In this document: positions 48,423-56,260 of the stretch, in pieces
Numbering within the stretch: the stretch's first letter is position 1
Layout: every line of letters begins with the position of its first letter
NCBI GenBank assembly: GCA_038530285.1
Contig: JBCBCY010000001.1
Span: forward strand, 186,001-250,000
Origin: JASJAR01 sp038530285
GTDB lineage: Bacteria > Pseudomonadota > Alphaproteobacteria > Rhodobacterales > Rhodobacteraceae
Length of the DNA: 64,000 nucleotides
Direction: 5' to 3'
Program-made: the position numbers and the translations under genes
The notes under the pieces: generated by a model
What the model saw: only the letters and a program-made list of their open reading frames with translations
The model's database searches: none
What the model was told of the DNA's origin: nothing

Positions 48423-48842
48423 TCAAACCAACCCGATTTCCGCCAGCGCCAGTTCCAGCCCGTGCGGCAAAGCATGCTCGGTGGCGCGGGCCTTTGGAAG
48501 ATCGCGCGGAGCGTCCTCAGGCTCCAGATATCGCCAGCCCTGAAAGGCCCGGCGCGGCAATGCTTCGGTCCGGTGGATGTCGGGGTCCAGCACCAGCGCA
48601 CAGCGGCGGATGCCATCGGCGCCGATGTATTCATCGAAGCGCACAATCTTTTGCCGGACGAGCACAACGCCCTTGATCACCCAGTAGAGCGACCCGCCGT
48701 TCACGACCTCCGCCTCGCGCTTGGGCCACATCCGGGTGATATGGCGCGGTCGCCCGTCAGGACCCTTGGCACGGGCCTGCGCCTGCCAGGCCGCCAGGTC
48801 TTCGACACGCTCTGCGCCGACGCAGAGTTTCAAGATGTGCAC
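48423..48842 (-). CDS. DUF1489-family protein
   Basis: A protein of about 139 residues that starts HILKLCVGAERVEDLAAWQA, the signature of DUF1489 (cytosolic, alphaproteobacterial, function unknown). HITRMWPKREAEVVNGGSLYWVIKGVVLVRQKI and ALVLDPDIHRTEALPRRAFQGWRYL are conserved blocks. GTG 48842 gives the usual family length; ATG 48908 would add 22 residues crossing the putative control region of nrdJ. It is divergent from nrdJ. Confidence 0.85.
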   Translation of the reverse strand: MHILKLCVGAERVEDLAAWQAQARAKGPDGRPRHITRMWPKREAEVVNGGSLYWVIKGVVLVRQKIVRFDEYIGADGIRRCALVLDPDIHRTEALPRRAFQGWRYLEPEDAPRDLPKARATEHALPHGLELALAEIGLV

Positions 48843-48846
48843 GTGT

Positions 48847-48855
48847 TTATCCACA
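48847..48855. promoter_or_regulatory. perfect DnaA box upstream of nrdJ
   Basis: TTATCCACA matches the strongest DnaA-binding 9-mer exactly. It lies 121 bp upstream of nrdJ in the divergent region with DUF1489. DnaA control of ribonucleotide reductase genes is known in E. coli. Whether it acts here is untested, and a 9-mer can occur by chance. Confidence 0.35.
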
Positions 48856-48975
48856 GAGTCGTCCCCAAGCCACACATCATATCGTAGCGGTGTAGGGGCC
48901 AGCTTCAACCTGTTGTGTGAATTGCCGCTTCAGTGTATGGTCACAAGCCTTCGATTTGAGTGAGAATCGCCGCCA

Positions 48976-51543
48976 ATGACCCGCTTCGCCGCCCCCATCG
49001 CCGAGCAAATCTGGGATATGAAATACCGGCTTAAAGACTCCGATGGCACACCCCTGGACGACACGGTCGAAGATACATGGCGGCGGATCGCGACGGCTTT
49101 GGCGGCCGTAGAGGAAGACCCGGCGAAATGGGGCGAAAAATTCTATGCAGCGCTCGAAGATTTCAAGTTTCTGCCTGCGGGCCGGATCACGGCGGGGGCG
49201 GGCACGGGCCGGGCGGTGACGCTGTTCAATTGCTTCGTGATGGGCACGATCGACGATTCCATGTCCGGCATTTTCGACGGGCTGAAAGAAGCAGCCCTGA
49301 CCATGCAGCAGGGCGGCGGCATCGGCTATGATTTCTCGACCATCCGGCCCAAGGGCGCCCCTGTGTCGGGGGTTGCAGCCGATGCCTCTGGCCCCTTGTC
49401 GTTTATGGATGTCTGGGACGCGATGTGCCGCACGATCATGTCGGCAGGCTCGCGCCGCGGGGCGATGATGGCGACCCTGCGCTGCGATCACCCTGATATC
49501 GAAGACTTCATCACCGCCAAGGCGGATGCCACCCGGCTGCGGAACTTCAACGTCTCGGTTCTGGTGACAGATGCCTTCATGGAGGCCGTGAAAGCCGGCG
49601 CCGATTGGGATCTTGTGTTCGATGGCACCACCTACCGCACGGTGAATGCGGCCGAGCTGTGGGACAAGATCATGCGCTCGACCTATGATTTTGCCGAGCC
49701 GGGGGTGATCTTCATCGACCGGATCAATGCGGCCAACAATCTGGCCTATGCCGAGACCATCGCCGCGACAAACCCCTGCGGTGAACAACCGCTGCCGCCC
49801 TATGGGGCGTGCCTGTTGGGGTCGGTGAACCTCGCGCGGCTGGTCAAAGACCCGTTCACCGAAGCCGCCACGCTGGACGAAGATGCTTTGGCCGATCTGG
49901 TGGCCGTGGCCATCCGGATGATGGACAACACCGTCGATGCATCAAACTTCCCGCTGGCTGAACAGGAAGCCGAAGCGGTGGACAAGCGCCGCATCGGGCT
50001 TGGTGTCACAGGGCTGGCCGATGCGCTGATGATGACCGGGCTCACCTATGGGTCAAACGAGGCGGCGCGTCAGACCGAGCACTGGTTGAAAGCACTCGCC
50101 CGCGCCGCATATCTGGCGTCGGTGGACATTGCGAAGGAAAAGGGCGCCTTCCCGCTGTTCGATGCGGACAAATACCTGGCGTCCGGCACGATGGAAGCGA
50201 TGGATGAGGACGTGCGCGCGGCCATCGCCACCCACGGCATCCGCAACGCGCTTTTAACCTCGATCGCGCCGACGGGGACCATCAGCCTTTATGCGGGCAA
50301 TGTGTCGTCGGGGATCGAGCCGGTCTTTGCGCACGCCTACACCCGCAAGGTCTTGCAGAAGGACGGGTCGAAAACCGAAGAGGAAGTGGTCGATTACGCC
50401 GTCCAGATGTGGCGCGATCTAAAAGGCGACGCACCCTTCCCGGACCATTTCGTGAACGCCCAGACCATCAGCCCCGACGCCCATGTGCGCATGCAGGCGG
50501 CCGCCCAGAAATGGGTCGACAGCTCGATCTCCAAGACGATCAACGTGCCCAAAGACATCAGTTTCGACGCGTTCAAGGACGTTTACATGGCCGCCTGGGA
50601 TCAAGGCTGCAAAGGCTGCACGACCTACCGGCCCAATGCGGTGACGGGAAGCGTTTTGGAGGTGGCGGAGCCTGCGCCCGTTGAAACCGACGCTCCCGCC
50701 CCCCACACCATCGCCGCGCGCATCGAAGCCGCCGCCGCCGCCGTGGGCATTGACGATATCCCAACGCTCGCCGACCGCTCGGGCGTGCCCGCCGACACCA
50801 TTGCGGCCTGGGACGGCGAGACAAAACCCACCAACCGCGACGCGCGGTCTGTGGCCGAAGCCCTGGGTGTGACGCCCCGCTGGCTGTTGTTCGCCGAAGG
50901 CGACGGACCCGCCACTAACCCGGGCGTGCCAGAGGCTCTTCATCCTGGCAAAAATACTCAAGACCTGACCGAGAGCCCCAAGAACGCACTGCCCCAATCC
51001 AGCACCAACGGTGACGTGGTCTATATGACCGAACCCTTGGACCGCCCCGGCGCGCTGGACGGGCAGACCTACAAGCTCAAATGGCCCGAAAGCGAACACG
51101 CGATCTACATCACGATCAACGACATCACCCATGGCGGTCGGCGCCAACCGTTCGAAGTGTTCATAAACTCCAAGAACATGGAACATTTCGCCTGGACGGT
51201 CGCGCTGACCCGTATGATTTCGGCGGTATTCCGGCGCGGCGGTGATGTGTCTTTCGTGGTCGAGGAGTTAAAAGCGGTGTTCGACCCGCGCGGCGGGGCC
51301 TGGATGAACGGCAAATACGTCCCCTCGATCCTGGCGGCCATCGGCGGTGTGATCGAACGCCACCTGGTGGCCATCGGCTTTATCGATGGCGAAGGCATGG
51401 GGCTGAAATCGGACCCACGCGCCGAGGTGGTGAACCTCGACGGGCCGCGCGGCAAGGCGTGCCCAAGCTGCGGCCAATACGATCTGCAAATGGTCGAAGG
51501 CTGCATGACCTGTCTGTCGTGCGGGCATTCAAAATGCGGCTGA
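48976..51543 (+). CDS. nrdJ: class II (adenosylcobalamin-dependent) ribonucleotide reductase with inserted HTH-like segment
   Basis: An 855-residue class II ribonucleotide reductase, making deoxynucleotides for DNA. Catalytic features are Cys86 (LFNCFVMG), ALTMQQGGGIGYDFS, the radical-site motif NPCGEQPLPPYGACLLGSVNL (Asn266, Cys268, Glu270) and APTGTISLYAGN. The C-terminal TSCPD-type domain (about 690-800) is followed by CPSCGQYDLQM and CMTCLSCGHSKCG, likely zinc/redox Cys. Between them, residues about 576-645 read like an XRE helix-turn-helix (TLADRSGVPADTIAAWDGET, RDARSVAEALGVTPRWLLFA). Residues about 655-661 come from a dispersed repeat. No cobalamin riboswitch is visible. Confidence 0.94.
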   Translation: MTRFAAPIAEQIWDMKYRLKDSDGTPLDDTVEDTWRRIATALAAVEEDPAKWGEKFYAALEDFKFLPAGRITAGAGTGRAVTLFNCFVMGTIDDSMSGIFDGLKEAALTMQQGGGIGYDFSTIRPKGAPVSGVAADASGPLSFMDVWDAMCRTIMSAGSRRGAMMATLRCDHPDIEDFITAKADATRLRNFNVSVLVTDAFMEAVKAGADWDLVFDGTTYRTVNAAELWDKIMRSTYDFAEPGVIFIDRINAANNLAYAETIAATNPCGEQPLPPYGACLLGSVNLARLVKDPFTEAATLDEDALADLVAVAIRMMDNTVDASNFPLAEQEAEAVDKRRIGLGVTGLADALMMTGLTYGSNEAARQTEHWLKALARAAYLASVDIAKEKGAFPLFDADKYLASGTMEAMDEDVRAAIATHGIRNALLTSIAPTGTISLYAGNVSSGIEPVFAHAYTRKVLQKDGSKTEEEVVDYAVQMWRDLKGDAPFPDHFVNAQTISPDAHVRMQAAAQKWVDSSISKTINVPKDISFDAFKDVYMAAWDQGCKGCTTYRPNAVTGSVLEVAEPAPVETDAPAPHTIAARIEAAAAAVGIDDIPTLADRSGVPADTIAAWDGETKPTNRDARSVAEALGVTPRWLLFAEGDGPATNPGVPEALHPGKNTQDLTESPKNALPQSSTNGDVVYMTEPLDRPGALDGQTYKLKWPESEHAIYITINDITHGGRRQPFEVFINSKNMEHFAWTVALTRMISAVFRRGGDVSFVVEELKAVFDPRGGAWMNGKYVPSILAAIGGVIERHLVAIGFIDGEGMGLKSDPRAEVVNLDGPRGKACPSCGQYDLQMVEGCMTCLSCGHSKCG
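50939..50959 (-). repeat. fragment of dispersed palindromic element inside nrdJ
   Basis: Twenty-one bases on the minus strand match the core of the dnaE-adjacent copy (42622-42642) without mismatch. The fragment is antisense to the gene and encodes residues LHPGKNT (about 655-661). No hairpin half is attached. It borders the inserted HTH-like segment. Confidence 0.8.
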
Positions 51544-51612
51544 ACCAGGCGCGTTAATCAAGCCAAAACGCTTGGGCGCTAACGGTGATCTATCTGGTAC
51601 GGGAGACCATTT

Positions 51613-52575
51613 ATGATCACCGCAGGCGAACAGGCCTTCAAAACCGCCCTGGCCAACGCGCACCGGAATTACCCGGCCAAGGACGATCCGCGGACCATCG
51701 GCCAGATGATCCTACCGTCGTTTCGCCCGGGCTTTTCGATCCCTCAGGGGGCGTCTGTCTTCACCATCGGATCGTGTTTCGCGCGCAACGTTGAACGCGC
51801 GTTGCTGGCCCATGGCGTCACGGTGCCGACGGCCCATTTCGCCGCCCCCCATGATGAGGCGCCAGGTCAACCCAACCGGATGCTGAACCAATACAACCCC
51901 GCGACGATGCTGCAATGCGTGCGCGCCGCCGGGCAGCCGGCCGATGATCGCGCGCTTTATCCCGATCCGGGTGGCAACGGCGTGATCGATCCCTTGCTGG
52001 CAACGGGCACCCGGCCGGTCGCGCCCGCCCGCGCGCTGGAACGGCGCAGCCAGATCAATGCGCTTTACGGTGACGGCCTTGCGGTATCGGACTTTGTGGT
52101 GATCACGCTTGGGCTGATTGAAACCTGGTATGACCACGCCACGGGTCTGACGCTGAATGAAGCGCCGCAGCGCCGTGCGCTCAAGGCGGACCCCGACCGA
52201 TGGGAATTTCGTCGCCTCAGCATTGGGCAGGTGCGCGAACAGGTGCTGAACCTTGTCGAAGCGCTTGATGCGGGTCGGCGCAGCATCGTGATGACCGTGT
52301 CGCCGGTGCCGCTGCAGGTGACATTTTCGGGCGGTGACGCTGTGACGGCGAATGCCTATTCGAAAGCCGTGCTGCGGGTGGTCGCTGAAGAGGTGGCCCA
52401 AAGCGTGCCGGGGGTCGATTATTTCCCGAGCTATGAGGCCGTCACCTCGGCCGGGCTGCAGGCTTTTGGCGAAGACCAGGTGCATGTGCGGCCAGCCGTC
52501 GTCGACCGGATCATCGGAAAGATGGCCGAAGCCTATGTCGAGGCTGAGACCGTGGCGGTGCCCAAGGCCGGCTAG
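51613..52575 (+). CDS. GSCFA-domain protein
   Basis: A 320-residue protein that carries the motif giving the family its name, GSCFARNVERAL, at 53-57 onward. It resembles SGNH hydrolases; other family blocks are NQYNPATMLQCV, DFVVITLGLIETWYD, IVMTVSPVPLQVTF and AFGEDQVHVRPAVVD. GSCFA proteins are found in Rhodobacteraceae and often near glycan or exopolysaccharide genes; the substrate is unknown. It is followed by a second Hint-domain gene. Confidence 0.9.
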   Translation: MITAGEQAFKTALANAHRNYPAKDDPRTIGQMILPSFRPGFSIPQGASVFTIGSCFARNVERALLAHGVTVPTAHFAAPHDEAPGQPNRMLNQYNPATMLQCVRAAGQPADDRALYPDPGGNGVIDPLLATGTRPVAPARALERRSQINALYGDGLAVSDFVVITLGLIETWYDHATGLTLNEAPQRRALKADPDRWEFRRLSIGQVREQVLNLVEALDAGRRSIVMTVSPVPLQVTFSGGDAVTANAYSKAVLRVVAEEVAQSVPGVDYFPSYEAVTSAGLQAFGEDQVHVRPAVVDRIIGKMAEAYVEAETVAVPKAG

Positions 52576-52641
52576 GCAACATCGCTTGGGGGCCGCCGAC
52601 CCATGCTGACGCAACGGCACGTTCAATTCTTCTCGCAACTG

Positions 52642-52657
52642 TTAAAAAAGTGTTAAC
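52642..52657. promoter_or_regulatory. CtrA-type site upstream of Hint gene 2
   Basis: TTAA-AAAAGTG-TTAAC matches the CtrA consensus (TTAA-N7-TTAAC) exactly. It lies 56 bp upstream of ATG 52713 of the Hint gene and 67 bp after the GSCFA stop. Confidence 0.55.
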
Positions 52658-52712
52658 GACAACCTTCGCCCTTGGTATGATCAGTCCAACAAGAACCTGG
52701 AATGGCAGGCAA

Positions 52713-53753
52713 ATGGCGAGCAGCTTGTATGGGGCATTTCTGATCCCATGGTCGCAAACACTGGTAGATGGGATGGCGGGCGCCCCGGTTGGGCGGCTTG
52801 AGTTCGGTGTGCCCTGGTCCTGGGATGGCGAAGCGCAACCCCTTGAAATTCGCAAGCAAATAGATGGTTCGCCGATCGATCCGGTGGATCTTTTCGCAGC
52901 CATTCGCCGGATCGTGGGCCGCCCTGTTTGCGCGCTTGACCCCAGGGCGGATGACCGCGATGAACATGCGTTCACGGTCTCCGACGGGATCCGTCGTTAT
53001 GATGCCCGACTGATCGATGTGGCCGAACTAGCCCGCCCCTTGCTGCTGTTCATCGGGGGGCTGCCACCCGCCGGGCAGCCGCTTCGCGTGGTTGAGGTCG
53101 CAGGCACTGTGGCAGAGGTGCATCGCCTGACCGACCAGCCCACGGGCGTGATCTGCTTTTCGACCGGTACGCAATTGATGACGCCGGGTGGCCCCAAACG
53201 CGTCGAAGACCTGAGCGAAGGGGACCGCGTCCTGACCAAGGATGACGGGCCCCAGGATATTCTGTGGATCGGGTCGCGGCGTATGTCCGGAGCGCGTCTT
53301 CATGCGATGCCGGAACTGCGCCCGGTGCGGATCCGCACTGGCGCGATTGACGGAACGACCCCGGCGCCGGACCTGATCGTGTCGCCCCGCCATCGCCTGG
53401 TGCTGAAGGGCAAGATCGCCAGTGCGTTGTTCGGCACGCCAGAGGTTTTGGTCACCGCGCGCGATCTTCTCGATGATCGCGGCATCCTGATCGACCGCAC
53501 ATTAACCGACGTCACCTATGTGCATATCCTTTTGCCACGCCACCAGGTGGTTTGGGCCAACGGGGTCGAAACAGAAAGCTTTCATCCCGCCTCGACCGAT
53601 CTTGAAACGATCCTGGAGGACCAGCGCGCGCATCTTCTGGCCGCCGCCCCCGGTGTCGACATCGACCCGCGGTCTTATGGCCCTGCGGCGCGCAAGCCGC
53701 TGAGCGCGGAAGAGGCAGCGATTTTCAGCACCGAGGCCGCGCCACGGTCCTGA
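52713..53753 (+). CDS. Hint-domain protein with intact nucleophile
   Basis: A protein of about 346 residues with an N-terminal region of about 140 residues of unknown fold and a C-terminal Hint_2 domain. The Hint start GVICFSTGTQLMTPGGPKRV places the nucleophile at Cys148; VSPRHRLVL contains the block-B His and VVWANGVETESFHP closes the fold. The last Asn/Cys arrangement of true inteins is absent, so cleavage (hedgehog-like) is more plausible than splicing. ATG 52713 is chosen; ATG 52677 and GTG 52650 are alternatives. The latter two would overlap or abut the CtrA-type site. Confidence 0.8.
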   Translation: MASSLYGAFLIPWSQTLVDGMAGAPVGRLEFGVPWSWDGEAQPLEIRKQIDGSPIDPVDLFAAIRRIVGRPVCALDPRADDRDEHAFTVSDGIRRYDARLIDVAELARPLLLFIGGLPPAGQPLRVVEVAGTVAEVHRLTDQPTGVICFSTGTQLMTPGGPKRVEDLSEGDRVLTKDDGPQDILWIGSRRMSGARLHAMPELRPVRIRTGAIDGTTPAPDLIVSPRHRLVLKGKIASALFGTPEVLVTARDLLDDRGILIDRTLTDVTYVHILLPRHQVVWANGVETESFHPASTDLETILEDQRAHLLAAAPGVDIDPRSYGPAARKPLSAEEAAIFSTEAAPRS

Positions 53754-53870
53754 GCCGTCGCGCATTGACAGACATGCCGCGCGCTGTATAACCGCGTACT
53801 TCATTGGTGTTGGTGGTCCCCGCAAGGGGAGGCCTGTCGCCCCGGCCAAATCTGGGGAGGAGGACAACGC

Positions 53871-53889
53871 CCTCTTAAACTGGAAGAGG
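53871..53889 (+). promoter_or_regulatory. rpsD leader hairpin overlapping the ribosome site
   Basis: CCTCTT-(7 nt)-AAGAGG forms a perfect 6-bp stem. The 3' arm overlaps the AGAGGAG ribosome site before GTG 53899, so pairing could hide it. Upstream TCCCCGCAAGGGGA is another hairpin. Ribosomal protein S4 autoregulates in other bacteria, so this leader is a candidate translational switch. Confidence 0.4.
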
Positions 53890-53898
53890 AGATCAGTC

Positions 53899-54519
53899 GT
53901 GAGCAAACGCACGTCTGCCAAGCATAAAATCGACCGCCGGATGGGCGAAAACATCTGGGGTCGTCCAAAATCCCCGGTCAACCGTCGCGAATATGGCCCC
54001 GGTCAGCATGGCCAGCGCCGCAAAGGCAAAATGTCGGATTTCGGCACCCAGCTGCGCGCCAAGCAGAAGCTGAAAGGCTACTACGGCGACCTGACCGAAA
54101 AGCAGTTCCGCCGCATCTTTGCCGAAGCCGAACGGGTCAAGGGCGACACCGGCGAAAACCTGATTGGCCTGCTCGAACGCCGCCTGGATGCTGTGGTTTA
54201 CCGCGCCAAGTTCGTGGCCACCGTCTTCGCTGCGCGCCAGTTCGTGAACCACGGCCATGTCCGGGTGAACGGCAAGAAGGTCAATATTCCGTCCTACCGC
54301 GTCAAGGAAGGCGACGTGGTTGAGGTGCGCGACCGGTCCAAGCAGCTGGCAGTCGTTCTTGAAGCCACCCAATTGCCCGAGCGGGACGTGCCCGACTACA
54401 TCGAGGCGGATCATTCGAAGATGACGGCCACGTTCGTGCGCACGCCCGGCCTTGGTGATGTGCCGTACCCGGTGATGATGGAACCGAACCTGGTCATCGA
54501 ATATTACGCGCAGAACTAA
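53899..54519 (+). CDS. rpsD: 30S ribosomal protein S4
   Basis: A 206-residue S4, primary rRNA-binding assembly protein. The N-terminal SKRTSAKHKIDRRMGENIWG and the S4 domain (LLERRLDAVVYRAKFVATVF, FVNHGHVRVNGKKVNIPSYR) are clear. GTG start with GAGGAG upstream. It is monocistronic, as in other alphaproteobacteria, with a terminator at 54537-54565. Confidence 0.98.
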   Translation: MSKRTSAKHKIDRRMGENIWGRPKSPVNRREYGPGQHGQRRKGKMSDFGTQLRAKQKLKGYYGDLTEKQFRRIFAEAERVKGDTGENLIGLLERRLDAVVYRAKFVATVFAARQFVNHGHVRVNGKKVNIPSYRVKEGDVVEVRDRSKQLAVVLEATQLPERDVPDYIEADHSKMTATFVRTPGLGDVPYPVMMEPNLVIEYYAQN

Positions 54520-54536
54520 ACGGTTCGCGACGTGTC

Positions 54537-54565
54537 AAAGGCCGCTCCACCCGGGGCGGCCTTTT
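54537..54565 (+). terminator. rho-independent terminator of rpsD
   Basis: AAAGGCCGC (54537-54545) pairs perfectly with GCGGCCTTT (54556-54564) over a 10-nt loop, followed by a T-rich stretch. Confidence 0.9.
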
Positions 54566-54683
54566 GATTTCTCACGGTCTTTGCCGTCTTTGGCCCCATA
54601 CTCGCCACATTCCCTGCCTAGCCGTTAACCAAACACGCGTTTGAACGCGCGTTGTTGCGGATTTCAGGACTTGGAGCAGGACA

Positions 54684-55253
54684 GTGAGCGACGCCACCCA
54701 GAACGAAACGCCCGAGCGGATCACGGTCGAGGAAGGCCTTGAACGCGGCCTTTTCACCTCGCGCTGGCTAATGGCGCCGATGTACCTTGGCCTTGTCGTG
54801 TGCCTTGCGATGCTGACCTTCGTCTTCCTGCGCGAGCTGGCGTATTACGCCCCGCAAGTGCTGACGATGTCGGCGGAAAAGACCATTCTGGTGGTCCTGA
54901 CGCTTATTGACCTGACGCTGGCGGCGAATCTTTTGCTGATCGTGCTGTTCTCAGGCTATGAAAACTTCGTCTCAAAGCTTGATTTGAATGAACATGCTGA
55001 CAAGCCCGACTGGATGGGCACGGTGGATTTCCAGGGTCTGAAGATGAAGCTGATCGCGTCGATTGTCGCGATTTCGGGCATTCATCTTCTCAAGCGGTTC
55101 ATGGAAATCGGCATCCCTGAGGCGGATGCGATCTACGGCCAGCATGAGCTGTTCTGGCTGGTGGTGCTGCACATGTCCTTTGTGGTCTCGGGCGTCTTGC
55201 TGGCGATCATGGACTGGCTGTCGGCCGCGGCCAAAAAGACCGCACGCAGCTGA
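54684..55253 (+). CDS. YqhA/UPF0114-family membrane protein
   Basis: A 189-residue integral membrane protein. About four hydrophobic segments are visible (LMAPMYLGLVVCLAMLTFVF, ILVVLTLIDLTLAANLLLIV, LKMKLIASIVAISGIHLLK, LFWLVVLHMSFVVSGVLLAI). The FESRWLMAPMY-like start (FTSRWLMAPMYLGL) and GYENFVSKLD loop match UPF0114 (E. coli YqhA). Function unknown. GTG 54684 follows a GGAGCAGGAC ribosome site. Confidence 0.9.
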   Translation: MSDATQNETPERITVEEGLERGLFTSRWLMAPMYLGLVVCLAMLTFVFLRELAYYAPQVLTMSAEKTILVVLTLIDLTLAANLLLIVLFSGYENFVSKLDLNEHADKPDWMGTVDFQGLKMKLIASIVAISGIHLLKRFMEIGIPEADAIYGQHELFWLVVLHMSFVVSGVLLAIMDWLSAAAKKTARS

Positions 55254-55255
55254 CG

Positions 55256-55275
55256 CGCCAGGTATTTCGGCAAGG
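55256..55275 (+). repeat. dispersed palindromic element, core-only copy
   Basis: GCGCCAGGTATTTCGGCAAG resembles the GGAGGTATTTTTCGCAAG core at 59641. It is placed directly after the YqhA-type stop and leads into a terminator hairpin, again between convergent ends. Confidence 0.5.
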
Positions 55276-55303
55276 GGCCGCCCCGAAAGGCGGCCCGTTT
55301 TGT
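55275..55303 (+). terminator. rho-independent terminator of the YqhA-type gene
   Basis: GGGCCGCC (55275-55282) pairs with GGCGGCCC (55289-55296) over a 6-nt loop, followed by GTTTTGTT. It abuts the stop codon of the convergent MBL gene and may serve both directions. Confidence 0.85.
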
Positions 55304-56178
55304 TACTCGGGATAGGTCGCGGCGATGGCAAAGCCTGCGAACAGGCCCGTCGGATCCACGCCCATGATCTCTTCCATGGCTTTGGCAAGGCTGTCGCGGT
55401 CTGTGGCCACGGCTTTTGCCTGTTCCCATCCATCCAGCGTATTGCGGGTCCATTCGATGCCTGAGCGGTCATCTTTGGTGTCCGGCGCCCGGTGGCCGGG
55501 AATGATGATGCGTTCGGGGCGTGCATCGAGCGTGTCGAGTGCTGCGCGCCATCCAGCAAAATCTTCAGGCGTTTGGGTTTCGGCCAGCCAGATATCAAGC
55601 CCGTTGTAAACGATGTCGCTGGCTACGATCGCGTCAAACTGGGGCAGGGCCACGGGCGTGATCAGGGCTGTGTCGCCCTGCATGGGGTCCAAAACCTCAA
55701 AGTTTTCGCCTTCCAGCGTCAGCGGGCCTTCATGCGCCTGGGGCGCTGACCAGGGGTCGTCGGCGGTGTAGCCCGCCAGGTCGCGGCGGCTGTCGAAAAT
55801 GCCCTGACCGACCTCGGCCAGAATACCCGCGATGGCCGGGTGAGCGACAACTTTTGCATCAGGGAACCGGGCGGCGATCACCGAGGTGCCCATGTGGTGA
55901 TCGGGGTGAATATGGGTGACAAAGATCGTTTCCAACCGCTTGCCGGTCGCTTCGATCTGGTCAGCCAGCCGCACGGCATCGGCTTTGGCGAACTGCGCGT
56001 CGATCAACAGTGCGCTGTCCTCACCCAAAATCAGGGTCGAATCCACCAACGCGCCCTGTGGCGAGGCGGTGAAGACGTCGTAGCTTTGCCCGGCGGCCAG
56101 CGCGGGGCGGCCCAGGGCCAGCGCACCGGCGCCTGCGGCGGCGGTGGTCAGAACGGTTCTGCGATTAAGAAGGTGCAT
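55303..56178 (-). CDS. Tat-exported MBL-fold metallo-hydrolase
   Basis: A 291-residue metallo-beta-lactamase-fold protein. The N-terminus LLNRRTVLTTAAAGAGALAL is a twin-arginine signal. The metal motif THIHPDHHMG gives His89, His91, Asp93 and His94; later metal-ligand His and Asp lie in IIPGHR and VASDI. Such proteins hydrolyse thioesters, lactones or phosphates in the periplasm; the substrate is unknown. A ribosome site GGAGTGAGAA precedes ATG 56178. It is divergent from an HxlR regulator, which probably controls it. Confidence 0.9.
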   Translation of the reverse strand: MHLLNRRTVLTTAAAGAGALALGRPALAAGQSYDVFTASPQGALVDSTLILGEDSALLIDAQFAKADAVRLADQIEATGKRLETIFVTHIHPDHHMGTSVIAARFPDAKVVAHPAIAGILAEVGQGIFDSRRDLAGYTADDPWSAPQAHEGPLTLEGENFEVLDPMQGDTALITPVALPQFDAIVASDIVYNGLDIWLAETQTPEDFAGWRAALDTLDARPERIIIPGHRAPDTKDDRSGIEWTRNTLDGWEQAKAVATDRDSLAKAMEEIMGVDPTGLFAGFAIAATYPE

Positions 56179-56260
56179 TTCTCACTCCATTGCAAAATGC
56201 GTGTGAGGCTTTAGTATCTGTTGGGAACTAACGTTGGCGATAAGGCACTTTTTGGTAACC

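Noticed and set aside
48872..48887. Possible NrdR box before nrdJ (ACACATCATATCGTAG)
   Set aside because: Only about 10 of 16 positions match the consensus as I remember it, and no second box at proper spacing is present.
48840..48975. Cobalamin riboswitch before class II nrdJ
   Set aside because: The gap is only about 130 bp and no B12-box-like conserved sequence is visible, so I do not call a riboswitch.
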